DNA of 37,026 bases from Nocardiopsis halophila DSM 44494 (GCF_000341245.1 NZ_ANAD01000030.1:1-37026); one strand, 5' to 3'; positions 1 to 9,200 are shown, counted from the first letter of the stretch. Notes: generated by a model not told the origin, from the letters alone. Numbers and translations are program-made.

Positions 1-705
1 CGCGTCGGTGGGCAGGACCGCGGCCGCCTCCGAGGAGCGGCCCACGTTGACCAGCGTCCCGCCGGCCTCCAGGGCGGCGAAGGCGCTCACCAGGGCGGGC
101 CCGCCGACGTTGTCGACCACCCCCGCGACCGGTTCCCGGACGTCCGCGGCGTCGGAGCGGACCTCGTCGGCGCCGAGCGCTCGCAGGACCTCGGTGGATG
201 CCGGGTCCCTGCTGATCGCCACCACCTGGGCCCCGGCGCGCGCGGCGAGTTGGACGGCGAACCGTCCGACGCCGCCGGTCGCACCGGTGACCATGACCCG
301 GCGGCCCACCAGCTGCCCCAGGCGCCGCAGCACGTGCAGGGCGGTGAGCCCCGCGACCGGGAGGGCGGCGGCGGCCCCCGGGTCGGCGCCGTCGGGCACG
401 GTGCCGAGCATGGACGCCGGCACCGCCCGGAGCCGGGCCCACCCCGCATGGCCGAGGGTGACGACGCGGGCGCCCTCCGGCGGCCCCGACCCGTCGGCGG
501 CGGGGCGGACCACCACCCCTGCCGCGTCCCAGCCGATGACCGTCCCGTCCGGCGCCTCACCCCGGGCGGCGTCGGCGACCTCCCCGTAGTTGAGGGAGAC
601 GGCCTCGACCCGCACCAGGGCCTCGTCCCGCTCGGGGACCGGGTCGGGCACCTCGGCCATGGCCAGGCGGGTGGGGGCGGCGTGGTCGATGACGAGTGCG
701 CGCAT
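1..705 (-). CDS. NAD(P)H:quinone reductase-like MDR oxidoreductase (3' end cut by window edge)
   Basis: The frame is open over 235 codons from ATG 705 to base 1, so the C-terminus lies outside the window. An AAGGAG ribosome site sits 4 bases before the ATG. The N-terminal half is a GroES-like domain, residues about 1-110. A Rossmann segment follows at about residue 140, with the glycine motif GATGGVGRFAVQLA typical of zinc-independent quinone oxidoreductases. The cysteine and histidine zinc ligands of classical alcohol dehydrogenases are absent from what can be seen. The family reduces quinones or enones with NADPH in the cytoplasm; the substrate here is unknown. It is divergent from a TetR regulator with an operator between them, so I infer induction by a small molecule, probably a reactive or toxic carbonyl or quinone. 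Confidence 0.85.
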   Translation of the reverse strand, partial: MRALVIDHAAPTRLAMAEVPDPVPERDEALVRVEAVSLNYGEVADAARGEAPDGTVIGWDAAGVVVRPAADGSGPPEGARVVTLGHAGWARLRAVPASMLGTVPDGADPGAAAALPVAGLTALHVLRRLGQLVGRRVMVTGATGGVGRFAVQLAARAGAQVVAISRDPASTEVLRALGADEVRSDAADVREPVAGVVDNVGGPALVSAFAALEAGGTLVNVGRSSEAAAVLPTDA

Positions 706-721
706 GTCGCTCCTTCACGAA

Positions 722-742
722 AAGTGCCACAGAGTGGCATTT
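722..742. promoter_or_regulatory. TetR-type operator between MDR gene and tetR
   Basis: TGCCAC (725-730), spacer AGA, GTGGCA (734-739) is a perfect 6-base inverted repeat. The outer AA (722-723) and TT (741-742) extend the symmetry around one mismatched pair. It lies between two divergent genes, one of them a TetR regulator. That is where TetR proteins usually bind to control themselves and the neighbour. Binding is inferred. Confidence 0.7.
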
Positions 743-780
743 GCGCTTCCGGAGCATACGCCACGTTTCGGCGGCCGCGC

Positions 781-786
781 TACACT
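781..786 (+). promoter_or_regulatory. -10 box of tetR gene, leaderless
   Basis: TACACT ends 7 bases before ATG 794, which puts the transcription start at or next to the start codon. There is no ribosome site between them. No convincing -35 hexamer is seen. Confidence 0.55.
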
Positions 787-793
787 GGCTTTG

Positions 794-1399
794 ATGACGC
801 CCACCGACCCGCCCTCCTCGCTGCGCGAACGCAAGAAGGTCCGCACCCGCCAGGCGCTGGCGGACACCGCCGTGACGCTGTTCGGCGAGCGCGGATTCGA
901 CGCGACCCCGCTCGACGAACTGCTCGAGGCCGTCGAGGTGTCGCGGCGCACCTTCTTCCGCTACTACCGCTCCAAGGAGGACGTGGCCCTCACCGCCGCC
1001 AAGGAGCTGTGGAGCGTCTTCCTGGAGGTCCTGGACGAGGACGAGGGGCCGAGGACCGGAGGACCGCTGCGCGACGTCTTCCGCGACACTCTGCTGGCGG
1101 CGCTCTCGCGCATGGACGAGGACTGGAACCGCCGGTTCCGCACCACCCTCCGGCTGACCGCCGAGTCCCCGGCGCTCGAGGGCCACTCGCTGCACCACTG
1201 CGCCGAGGTGCAGACGGAGTTCCGGAGGCGGCTCGACGCGCCGGACGGCCTGGAGCTGCGGCTGCTGGTCGAGTTCTGCGTGGCGGCGTGGAGGAGCGCC
1301 CTGGACGAGTGGCTGCCGGCCTGCGAGCCCGGAGAGCTGCCCGGGCACGTCCGCCGCGCCTTCGCCGGCATGGACGCCGCCCTGCACCTGGAGGTGTAG
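794..1399 (+). CDS. TetR family transcriptional regulator
   Basis: A 201-residue protein of usual TetR length. Residues about 14-60 form the TetR_N helix-turn-helix domain, with the recognition region reading VSRRTFFRYYRSKEDV, a hallmark of the family. The all-helical C-terminal ligand domain contains a WNRR...TTLRLTAESPAL segment resembling the C-terminal domain of MftR-like TetR proteins, which is a by-eye resemblance. ATG 794 is chosen because the HTH domain begins just after it and a TACACT -10 box lies 7 bases upstream. It is divergent from the MDR oxidoreductase and probably represses it and itself through the palindrome at 722-742. The ligand is unknown. Confidence 0.93.
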   Translation: MTPTDPPSSLRERKKVRTRQALADTAVTLFGERGFDATPLDELLEAVEVSRRTFFRYYRSKEDVALTAAKELWSVFLEVLDEDEGPRTGGPLRDVFRDTLLAALSRMDEDWNRRFRTTLRLTAESPALEGHSLHHCAEVQTEFRRRLDAPDGLELRLLVEFCVAAWRSALDEWLPACEPGELPGHVRRAFAGMDAALHLEV

Positions 1400-1434
1400 G
1401 GCGGGGTACGGGGTGTCGCCGGTCACGGCGCTGA

Positions 1435-1440
1435 TAGCGT
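1435..1440 (+). promoter_or_regulatory. -10 box of DUF952-cupin gene, leaderless
   Basis: TAGCGT ends 7 bases before ATG 1448, with only CGCCCCC between and no Shine-Dalgarno sequence. This predicts a leaderless message. Confidence 0.5.
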
Positions 1441-1447
1441 CGCCCCC

Positions 1448-2230
1448 ATGGGCTACATCCTCCACATGACCGAGCACGCGCGGTGGCAGGAGGGCGGCGA
1501 CATCACCGCCGAATCCCTGGACACCGAGGGGTTCGTGCACGCCTCCCCGGACGAGGCCACGCTCCTGGCGGTGGCCGACGCCTTCTACCGGGGGACCGGC
1601 GAGCAGATGGTGGCCCTGGTCGTGGACAGCGGGATGGTGGACGCGGAGGTGCGCTGGGAGGCGCCCGCGCCGGCGCCGCCCCCGGGGGTCGGCCCGGACG
1701 TGCGCTTCCCCCACGTGTACGGCCCGATCCCGCGCCGCGCCGTGGTGGGGGTGCGCTACCTGCGCCGCGACCCGTGGGGCGGCTTCACCGGCGTCGACCG
1801 GCGCAGCCCCACCGCAGAGGCGCTGGACCTGCTGCCGCACCCGGAGGGCGGCTGGTACCGCCAGACGTGGCGCGCCCCGGTGCGCACCGACCCGGAGGGC
1901 TACCCGGGGCCGCGCGACGCGGCCAGCGCCATCCACTTCCTGCTCTGCCCGGGCGAGGAGTCGCGCTGGCACCGGGTCCGCTCGGACGAGCTGTGGGTGT
2001 TCAACCGGGGCGGGCCGCTGCGGATGCTGCTGGGCGGGACCGGGGACGAGCCGCAGGAGGAGCGCCCGCAGGTGCTGGGGCCCTACGTCGAGGCCGGGGA
2101 GCGGCTCCAGCTGCTGGTCCCGGCCGGCACCTGGCAGGCGGCGCGCCCGCTGGTGGGCGAGGAGGCGCTGGTGACCTGCATCGTCGCCCCGGGGTTCGAG
2201 TTCGCGGACTTCGAGGCCCTGCGGGAGTGA
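1448..2230 (+). CDS. DUF952-cupin_5 (DUF985) fusion protein
   Basis: A 260-residue two-domain protein. Residues about 1-115 match DUF952: YILHMTEHARW at the start, GFVHAS, and HVYGPI near the end. Residues about 125-260 match the cupin_5/DUF985 family: LLPHPEGGWYRQTW, AIHFLL, SRWHRVRSDELWVFNRGGPL and VPAGTWQAARPL. These family proteins form beta-barrels; the cupin_5 group includes yeast YML079w and may act on a nucleotide or sugar-like ligand, but no reaction is established. The histidines of the cupin barrel (FHR.. equivalent WHRVRSDE) are present. The two families usually occur as separate proteins, so the join may report a shared substrate. It is followed by the convergent menF gene 22 bases away. 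Confidence 0.85.
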   Translation: MGYILHMTEHARWQEGGDITAESLDTEGFVHASPDEATLLAVADAFYRGTGEQMVALVVDSGMVDAEVRWEAPAPAPPPGVGPDVRFPHVYGPIPRRAVVGVRYLRRDPWGGFTGVDRRSPTAEALDLLPHPEGGWYRQTWRAPVRTDPEGYPGPRDAASAIHFLLCPGEESRWHRVRSDELWVFNRGGPLRMLLGGTGDEPQEERPQVLGPYVEAGERLQLLVPAGTWQAARPLVGEEALVTCIVAPGFEFADFEALRE

Positions 2231-2252
2231 GCGCCGCCGGGCGCGGGCCCCT

Positions 2253-3524
2253 TCAGCCGTCGGTCAGGGCCTCGCGCATGACGCGGAACTTGGAGTCGGC
2301 CTCGGCCAGCTCGGAGCGCGGGTCGGAGTCGGCCACGATGCCGCAGCCCGCGAACAGGCGCGCCCGCGACCCCGACACCTGTGCGCAGCGCAGCGCGATC
2401 GCCCACTCGCCGCGCCCCTGGCCGTCGACCCACCCCACCGGGCCCGCGTAGCGCCCGCGGTCCATCCCCTCCAGCTCGGCGATGAGCTCCACCGCCGCCC
2501 GGGTGGGGGTGCCGCCCACCGCCGCCGTGGGGTGCAGGGCGCCCACCGCGTCCAGCGTCGAGACCCCCGCGCGCAGCCGGGCCGAGGTCGGCGAGGCCAG
2601 GTGCTGCACGTTGGCCAGCCGCAGCAGCTCGGGCGACGACGGCGCCGAGACCTCCTCGGCCAGCGGGTCCAGCGCCGCGCGCAGCGAGTCGATCGCATAG
2701 CGGTGCTCCTCGGCGTCCTTGGCCGAGGAGAGCAGGTCGCGGGCGAGTTCGGCGTCCTCCGCGGCGGTGGCGCCCCGGGTGCGGGTCCCCGCCAGCACCA
2801 GCGACTCCACCCGGTCGCCCGCGCGGCGCAGGAGCAGCTCGGGGGTGGCGCCCACCAGCCCGTCGACCGCGAAGGTGTAGCAGTCGGGGTGGGCGGCCGC
2901 GAGCCGCCCCAGCAGGGTGCGCACGTCGATGCCGCGCTCGGCGTCGGCGAGCGCGTCGCGCGCCAGCACCGCCTTGGCCAGGCCGCCGGCCCGGATGCGC
3001 TCCACCGCCGCGCCCACCGAGCCGCACCACTCCTCGGCCGTGCGCGAGCCCGGGCCCCAGGTCAGCGGCCCCACCGGGCGCAGCGGCGCCCCCGGTGCGG
3101 TGAGCGCGCCGGGGTGGCCGCCCGGCCGGTGCGCGCCGATGGTGGTCAGCCAGGTGCGCCCGTCCCGGCGCCCGGCCACCACGCTGGGCACGACCAGCAC
3201 CGATCCCGGCGAGCGCGCGTCGAAGGTGAAGGACCCGAAGGCGACCGGTCCGGTCCCCGGCAGGTCGATCGCGTCGTCGACCTCGGCCCCGGAGAACAGC
3301 TCCCGCACCGCCTCGGCGGCCCCGCCGAAGCGGTCCGCCCCGTGCGGCCCGGCCTCGGCGGGCGGCTCCACGCGGGCCGCCTCGCCCCAGGCGACCAGCC
3401 CCTCGCCGCCTCGGAGCCAGCACAGGGGCGCGGCGGGGGGCAGGTGGGACAGCAGGGAACGCCGGTCGCGCAGCTCGACGGTGCGGACGACCAGCCGTGA
3501 CGGGGATGCAAAGGCGACACTCAC
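2253..3524 (-). CDS. menF: Isochorismate synthase (chorismate-binding family)
   Basis: A 423-residue protein of standard length for isochorismate synthases. It converts chorismate to isochorismate, the first committed step toward menaquinone or catecholate/salicylate siderophores. The C-terminal chorismate-binding domain shows GATPELLLRR, LAGTRTRG, SAKDAEEHRYA, VQHLASP, LHPTAAVGGTP, the FAGCGIVADSDP glycine-rich strand and the terminal E..SKF. LAKAVLARD supplies the lysine general base of the MenF/EntC group. GTG 3524 is used; TAGACT at 3533-3538 lies 8 bases upstream, suggesting a leaderless message. It stands alone, divergent from the GHL10 lipoprotein. No siderophore genes are nearby, so a menaquinone role is more likely, but EntC/DhbC-type function cannot be excluded. 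Confidence 0.9.
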   Translation of the reverse strand: MSVAFASPSRLVVRTVELRDRRSLLSHLPPAAPLCWLRGGEGLVAWGEAARVEPPAEAGPHGADRFGGAAEAVRELFSGAEVDDAIDLPGTGPVAFGSFTFDARSPGSVLVVPSVVAGRRDGRTWLTTIGAHRPGGHPGALTAPGAPLRPVGPLTWGPGSRTAEEWCGSVGAAVERIRAGGLAKAVLARDALADAERGIDVRTLLGRLAAAHPDCYTFAVDGLVGATPELLLRRAGDRVESLVLAGTRTRGATAAEDAELARDLLSSAKDAEEHRYAIDSLRAALDPLAEEVSAPSSPELLRLANVQHLASPTSARLRAGVSTLDAVGALHPTAAVGGTPTRAAVELIAELEGMDRGRYAGPVGWVDGQGRGEWAIALRCAQVSGSRARLFAGCGIVADSDPRSELAEADSKFRVMREALTDG

Positions 3525-3532
3525 GACATTCG

Positions 3533-3538
3533 AGTCTA
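3533..3538 (-). promoter_or_regulatory. -10 box of menF, leaderless
   Basis: TAGACT on the minus strand ends 8 bases before GTG 3524, which predicts transcription starting at or beside the start codon. Confidence 0.5.
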
Positions 3539-3603
3539 GGGAGTCGGCGGAGAGGGCGTGCCCATCTGCGCGGATCCGGGGACGGGTGTGACGGAGGCGC
3601 CGC

Positions 3604-3609
3604 TAGGCT
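3604..3609 (+). promoter_or_regulatory. Possible -10 box of GHL10 lipoprotein gene
   Basis: TAGGCT lies 54 bases before ATG 3664. It predicts a leader of about 45 bases that carries the G-rich ribosome site. No clear -35 element is seen. Confidence 0.4.
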
Positions 3610-3663
3610 GTCCCGGGAATCGGTGGAATCGGCGGAACGCGGGGAAAGGCGGGCACGGGGGAC

Positions 3664-5301
3664 ATGCGGAGGCTGTTGCGCTGGGCGGCGACGGCCGCGG
3701 CGCTGCCGGTGCTGGCGGCGTGCACGGGGACGCCTCCCGAGGACGCGGGGCCCGCGGAGGCCGGCGCCGACGCCCGGCCGATCCCCGCCGAGTGCGAGGC
3801 CGCGGCCGACCTGCCCAAGCGGCAGATGCGCGGGGTGTGGCTGACCACGGTCCGCAACATCGACTGGCCCTCCGAGCCGGGGCTGGAGGCCGAGGAGCAG
3901 AAGGAGGAGCTGCGCGCGCAGCTCGACGCCGCCGCGGAACTGGGCCTCAACGCGGTCTTCTTCCACGCCCGGCCCACCGCCGACGCCGTCTACGCCTCGG
4001 ACAAGGAGCCCTGGGCGCGCTACCTGACCGGCGAGCAGGGGGGCGACCCGGGCTACGACCCCCTGGAGTTCGCCGTCCGGGAGGCGCACGCGCGCGGGCT
4101 GGAGCTGCACGCCTGGTTCAACCCCTACCGCGTCGGCTGGAAGGACCCCGACCTCGACGGGCTGAGCGGGGACCACCCGGCCGTCGAGCACCCCGACTGG
4201 CTGGTGGAGTACGACGACCAGGGCTGGCTCGACCCCGGGCTGCCCGAGGTGCGCGAATGGGTCACCGGCGTCGTCATGGACGTCGTGGACCGCTACGACG
4301 TGGACGGGGTGCACTTCGACGACTACTTCTACCCCTACCCGGCCGGCGGCGAGGAGTTCGACGACGACGCGAGCTGGGAGGAGTACGGCGACGGAGGGGA
4401 CCGCGACGACTGGCGGCGCTCCAACGTCGACGCGCTGATGGCGGACGTGCACGCGGCCATCGAGGAGTCCGAGCCGTGGGTCCGGTTCGGGGTGAGCCCC
4501 TTCGGCATCTACCGCAACGCCGGCAGCGGCCCGGGCGGCTCCGACACCGAGGGCCTGGAGTCCTACTCGGCCCAGTACGCCGACACCCGGGCCTGGATCG
4601 AGCAGGGCAGCGTGGACTACCTCGTGCCCCAGCTGTACTGGGAGCGCGGGTTCTCCGCCGCCGACTACGAGGTGCTGGCGCCCTGGTGGGCCGAGGAGGT
4701 GCGCGGCACGGGCGTGGACCTGTACATCGGCCAGGCCGCCTACCGCGTCGGCGAGGACGGCGAGAAGGCCTGGGAGGGCGACGGTGCGCTCGCCCGCCAG
4801 CTCGACTTCAGCGGCGGGCTGCCCGAGGTGGGCGGCGACGTGTTCTTCTCCATGCAGGACCTGCGGGGCCGGGCCCAGGGGGCGATGGAGCGGCTGTCCG
4901 AGGACCACTACGCCCTGCCGGCGCTGCCGCCCCGGGCCGGGGGCGGTGAGGGGCGCCCCGACCCGGTCGGGGGGCTGGGGGCCGAGCGCACCGGGGACGG
5001 CGGCGTCCGGTTGTCGTGGGACCCGGTCGAGGGGGCGCGCTCCTACGCCGTGTACCGGGTGGCGGGGGACGGGGCCGACGACCCGTGCGCGCTGGCCGGC
5101 CGCGACAACCTGGTGGGCGTCGTGGGGGCGGGGGACGGGCCCTCGTTCACCGATACCGCCGCCGATACCGCCGCCGGTGCCGCCGAGGACGGCTCCGGGG
5201 GCGGCGATGAGGGGCTGCGCTACTTCGTGACCGCCCTGGACCGGTACCGCACCGAAGGCGCGCCGGGCGAGGGCGAGGCGGTCGCCGCCCCGACGGGGTG
5301 A
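3664..5301 (+). CDS. Secreted GHL10 (DUF187) family glycoside hydrolase-like lipoprotein with C-terminal FN3-like domain
   Basis: A 545-residue protein. Residues 1-20 are a lipoprotein signal (arginines, hydrophobic core, LAA then Cys20), so it is probably anchored to the outer face of the membrane. The GHL10 core, residues about 50-400, begins with RGVWLTTVRNIDWP and includes FFHARPTADA, HAWFNPYR, the highly conserved DGVHFDDYFYPYP, VSPFGIYRN and PQLYW. Residues about 440-545 form a fibronectin-III-like module ending in YFVTALDRY. Related proteins are predicted to cleave or bind cell-wall or exopolysaccharide glycans; substrate unproven. The region before the FN3-like module is glycine-rich, a probable linker. 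A G-rich ribosome site precedes ATG 3664. Downstream is the small DUF3040-like gene. Confidence 0.88.
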   Translation: MRRLLRWAATAAALPVLAACTGTPPEDAGPAEAGADARPIPAECEAAADLPKRQMRGVWLTTVRNIDWPSEPGLEAEEQKEELRAQLDAAAELGLNAVFFHARPTADAVYASDKEPWARYLTGEQGGDPGYDPLEFAVREAHARGLELHAWFNPYRVGWKDPDLDGLSGDHPAVEHPDWLVEYDDQGWLDPGLPEVREWVTGVVMDVVDRYDVDGVHFDDYFYPYPAGGEEFDDDASWEEYGDGGDRDDWRRSNVDALMADVHAAIEESEPWVRFGVSPFGIYRNAGSGPGGSDTEGLESYSAQYADTRAWIEQGSVDYLVPQLYWERGFSAADYEVLAPWWAEEVRGTGVDLYIGQAAYRVGEDGEKAWEGDGALARQLDFSGGLPEVGGDVFFSMQDLRGRAQGAMERLSEDHYALPALPPRAGGGEGRPDPVGGLGAERTGDGGVRLSWDPVEGARSYAVYRVAGDGADDPCALAGRDNLVGVVGAGDGPSFTDTAADTAAGAAEDGSGGGDEGLRYFVTALDRYRTEGAPGEGEAVAAPTG

Positions 5302-5305
5302 GCAG

Positions 5306-5322
5306 GACCGCACCCCGCGGTC
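5306..5322 (+). terminator. Weak hairpin after GHL10 lipoprotein gene
   Basis: GACCGC-ACCCC-GCGGTC, a perfect 6-base stem with a 5-base loop, begins 4 bases after the stop codon. It has no T-run, so function as a terminator is uncertain. Confidence 0.35.
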
Positions 5323-5449
5323 AGGAGCGAATTCCCCGAACCGGATGACAGCGGACCCGCTCCCGGATAGAAAAGCGGGTACCGGGGGCGGGACCGCCGT
5401 ATCACCGGGGCGGTCCGGCGCTCCCCCTGCCGTTGCGAAAGGTGGCGCC

Positions 5450-5752
5450 ATGGCTCTGCGCGAATACGAGGAGCGGATCCTGGCCGCGATCGAGCACCGC
5501 CTCAGCGAGGACGACCCGGTCCTGGCGGGGCGCCTGCAGTCGTTCGGCGACGGTGACCCCGGATTGTCGGACCGGCCCGCCGACGGCGACCTGAAGTGGC
5601 GGGCCTGGCTGGTCTGCGCGATCGTCGCGGCGATGGTCCTGCTCATGGTGCTGGGACTGCTCCTGCTCGCACCCCCGGCCGAGGCCCCGGCGGGCCCCGG
5701 GGAGCAGCAGGACGTGGACGTGGTCAGCGCCGTGGGCGGCTCGGCCCGGTGA
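5450..5752 (+). CDS. Small DUF3040-like membrane protein
   Basis: A 100-residue protein. It opens with MALREYEERILAAIEHRLSEDDP, the amphipathic N-terminal helix typical of DUF3040 proteins of actinomycetes. One strongly hydrophobic segment follows at residues about 50-74 (LVCAIVAAMVLLMVLGLLLL), so it is probably a single-pass membrane protein with a short acidic tail. ATG 5450 is chosen because AAAGGTGG lies about 5 bases upstream and because family members start exactly here; longer in-frame extensions to 5345 are proline/glycine-rich and not conserved. Function of the family is unknown. Confidence 0.82.
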   Translation: MALREYEERILAAIEHRLSEDDPVLAGRLQSFGDGDPGLSDRPADGDLKWRAWLVCAIVAAMVLLMVLGLLLLAPPAEAPAGPGEQQDVDVVSAVGGSAR

Positions 5753-6201
5753 CCCGGCCCCGCCCGCCGGAGCGGCCCCACCCCGGTCCACTGGGGCAGT
5801 AAGGACCGCCTCCGGTCACACCGCTTGGGCGGGCTACGCCCGCGCTCCTCACGCGGCCCTTGGCGTCCCCCGGAACGGAGGCCCAGACAGCGCCTGGCGC
5901 GAGGAGCCGGGGAGAGGGCTGTGCGCTTGTGTCGGCCCTCTTGGTGGTCATAGGCGCGCCCTTGTGCCGCGCTTGGTCATACACTGCCGGTCGGGCACGC
6001 CCTGGCGCCTGAGATGTGTTCCTGGGGGGACTCCGAGACGGGACCAGCCGTCCTCGTGGCCACCATGTACAGCCTGGTGACTCGCCCCTGCCCGAGGCGG
6101 TGTCGGATCTGCGCTGTAGGGCGGGGCGTCGGCGGCCCTCGCCCGGTAAAGCGGTAGTGGGGGTGGGAGCCCGCCTGCCGTCCGGGACCCGTGGGAACGG
6201 C
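5753..6201. other. Gene-free stretch downstream of the PBP gene
   Basis: About 450 bases between the DUF3040-like gene and the PBP terminator. Open frames exist on both strands but none has convincing codon bias, a ribosome site or a recognisable family. A short near-repeat occurs: TTGGTGGTCATA at 5941-5952 and TTGGTCATA at 5973-5981. There are several small GC hairpins. No tRNA or known riboswitch shape was recognised. It may be a decayed gene, or may hold a small RNA. Confidence 0.4.
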
Positions 6202-6235
6202 GAGGCCGCCCGGGGTGCACACCTCGGGCGGCCTC
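6202..6235 (-). terminator. Strong hairpin terminator of the PBP gene
   Basis: GAGGCCGCCCG (6202-6212) pairs perfectly with CGGGCGGCCTC (6225-6235), an 11-base stem with an inner GGT/ACC pairing. It lies about 40 bases past the PBP stop codon. The only T-rich flank (TCGTTT, 6236-6241) is on the plus strand, so it may terminate in either direction. Confidence 0.65.
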
Positions 6236-6273
6236 TCGTTTCGACGCGTGGGGCCGGTCCCGGCCCTGACGGG

Positions 6274-9200
6274 TCAGAAGGTGTTGGCGAACTCGGCGGC
6301 CACGGGGCCGGCGACCGAGCCGCCGCCTCCGCCGCCCTCGACCACCGCGGCGAAGGCGATGTCGCCCTTGTAGCCGACCACCCACGCGTGGGTCTCCAGC
6401 TCATCGTCCTCACCGGAGGCGGTGCCGAACTCGGCCGAGCCCGTCTTGGCGTACACCTCGCCCTCGAACCCGGAGCTCTTGGCGGTGCCCTCGGTGACGA
6501 CCGCGCGCATCATCGGCCGGATCTGCTCGGCGTGCGCGATCGGCTCGGGTTCGGGCTTGCCCTCCAGCGCGGGGTCGGTCACCAGCGCCGGGGAGCGCCA
6601 GGACCCGTCGGCGATGGCCGCGGGCACGGTGGCCATGTGCAGCGGGGTGCTGATCACCTGGCCCTGGCCGATGCTCTGCGCGGCGAGCAGGCCGTTGCCG
6701 TCGGGCTGGGGAAAGGACGGCTTGCGGGCGGGGATGCCCACGTTGAGCTCGGCGTTCATGCCGAACTCCTCGGCCGTGGCTGCCAGCTGCTCGCCGCTGA
6801 GCCGCTGCACCACCGCCTGGACCAGGGCGGTGTTGCAGGAGGTGGCGAAGGCCTCGCTCATCGTCTGGGCGCCGTAGGCGGCGTCCCCGGCGTTCTTGAA
6901 GCCCAGCGCCTCCTTCGGGCAGTTCATCGGGTCCGAGGTCGTCATGCCGTTCTCCAGCAGCGACTCGTAGGTGATGATCTTCAGCGAGGAGCCGGGCGCG
7001 TACTGCCCGTCCAGGGCACGGTTGAACCCGGCGGCGTTGTTGGCGACCGCCAGCACCTCGCCGGTGGTGGTGCGCACCGCCACCAGCGAGGTCGGCTTGC
7101 CCTCGGTGGTGACCGCCGCGGCCGCGGCGTCCTGCAGGGCCGGGTCGATGGCGGTGGTGACGTCCTTGCCGGGCTCGCCCTCCAGGGTGGCCACCACCGG
7201 GGCGTCGGGGTCCTCGGCGGCCGCCTCCTCCTCGCCGACCGGGGCGACGCGGATGGAGGTGGACATCTCGCCCGCCAGGCGCTCCTCGTACTGCTGCTGG
7301 ATGCCGCCCTGGCCGACCGGGTCGCCCTCCTTGTAGCCGGCGCCCAGCCGCTCCACGTCCTCGGCGGTGGCCGCCCCGACCGACCCGGTGAGCATCTTGA
7401 TCGAGCCGGAGGCGTCCTCGGTGTCCAGGCGCGAGCCGTCGGAGGCCAGGATGCGGCCGCGTTCGCCCAGCACGTTGGTGCGGATCAGCGTCGTCCCGTC
7501 GGACAGCTCGGGGTGCACCACGTCGGGGGCGAAGTCGACCTTCCACTCCCCGTCCTGGCGCACCAGCGGCAGCTCGCCCTCGTAGGTCCAGTCGCCGGCG
7601 CTGCTCAGCGACAGGGTGGCGGTGAACGGGGCGGTGGCCGAGCCGTCGCCCTCGCTGATCTCGCCCACCTCGATGGAGGCCTTCTCGACCCCGAGGTTCT
7701 CGTCGAGGCCGGTGAGCAGCTTCTCGGCGTCGCCGCCGGTGGCCTGTGCCGCCATGGCCGCGTAGTCGCGCTCGCCCCAGGCGGCGGCGTAGGCGTCGGC
7801 GGTGCCCTCGGGACCCGCCGGCCTGCCCCAGACGAACCAGGCGGTGACGCCGCCGATGAGGACGACGGCGAGGACGGCGGCCCCGATGCCGATGAACAGG
7901 CCCTTGCGGGAGCGCTTCTTCGGCTCGGGGTCCTCGTCGAACGGGCCGTAGGGACCGCCGGGTGCGCCGGGGCCGTCCGGGCCGCCGGGTGCGCCTGAGC
8001 GTCCGGGCGGGGCGGGCGGCGGCGGGAAGCCTCCCGTCCCCTCCCCGGGGCCGTCGGGATCGGACGGTCCCGACGGGGTGGGCCCGGAGGAGACGTCCGA
8101 GGGCACTCCCGGGGGAACGGCGAAGGTCTGCGTGCCGGGCCCGGTGTCCCCGCCCGCCGGCGTCCCGCCGTAGGGGGCGCTCTGTGCGCCGTACGGGTCG
8201 TCGGGGATCTCGTCGGACTCGGGGAACGGGGAGCGTTCGGCGTTCGGGAAGGCGGGGTTGGACGTCTCGTCCAGGTAGGAGCGTCCGTCCGGCGCGGCGC
8301 CGAACCCGCCGGGCGGTGTGGAGGCGCCCTGGTCGCGGTCCCCGTACTGGCCGTCCCCGTACGCGCCGTGGGCGTCGTGCGGCTGCCCGCCCTCGGGGAC
8401 GGGGGGCGGGTATCCCTGGGCGATGGTCGCCGAGGGCTCTGGGGCCCCGTCTGCGGGTCGGGGAGCGCTCTGCCACCCGAAGGTGTCGCCCGCAGGGCCC
8501 GCCGGGTCCGAGGAGGGCATCGTGGAGTCGGGGGAGGCATCGGGGGCCGGGGCGCCGTACTCCTGAGGAGGGAAGGCGGAGGTGGCCCAAGGAGCGCGGT
8601 CGTCGACCCCGGCGGCGCCCGGCTCGGGGTCGGTCGGGGGCGCGAAGCGCGAGAGGGAGGTGTCGGCCTCCTGGGCGGGCTGCCCGGAGGGCTCGAACGG
8701 GGCGCCGGTGAGGTCCCCGCCGCCGGTCCAGGCGGAGTCCTGGCGGCCGGTGGGCAGGCCCTCCTCGGCGCCGGTGTCCGGGCCGACGCTGGGGAAGGGG
8801 CCGGTCTGTGCGCCGGTGGGGATGGTCCGGTCGGCCGGAGACTCGCCAGGGGCGCCGTGCCGGCCGGGGCCGTCGGCGAACGGCGGCCGGGCCTCCTCGG
8901 AGAAGCCGCCGCCGAGGACGTCCCTCCCTCGGGACGGGTCGTAGGCCTGAGGGCTCTCAGCGGCGCCAGGCGCGTCCGTCGGGGGCTCGGGGTGGTCGGC
9001 TCCGCTCGAGGCCCCGGGTGGCGGGGAGAAGGGGGCCTGAGGGGCGGAAGGGGGCGAGGACGCGGACGGAGACGGCGTCGCCGGGTCGTTCGCGTCCCTG
9101 GGGGCGTCCCAGCCACTACGGGAGGGGGCGCTCTCGCCGCCATGGGTCTGCGGAAGAGGACCGGTCTCCACGGGCGACGGGGCGCCGTCGGGCCGCGCCT

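Noticed and set aside
2253-3524. Siderophore-type salicylate or anthranilate synthase
   Set aside because: No lyase or nonribosomal peptide genes nearby. The GTRTRG-type motif fits isochorismate synthase, and a menaquinone role is the simpler reading.
2083-5781. Minus-strand frame of about 1230 codons crossing menF and the GHL10 gene
   Set aside because: It is antisense to the GHL10 gene and out of frame with menF. Its composition is Pro/Arg/Ala-rich with no motif, as expected when GC-rich DNA lacks stops.
6016-7998. Plus-strand frame of 660 codons opposite the PBP gene
   Set aside because: Antisense to the transpeptidase domain, Gly/Val/His-rich with no domain. A shadow of the PBP codon bias.
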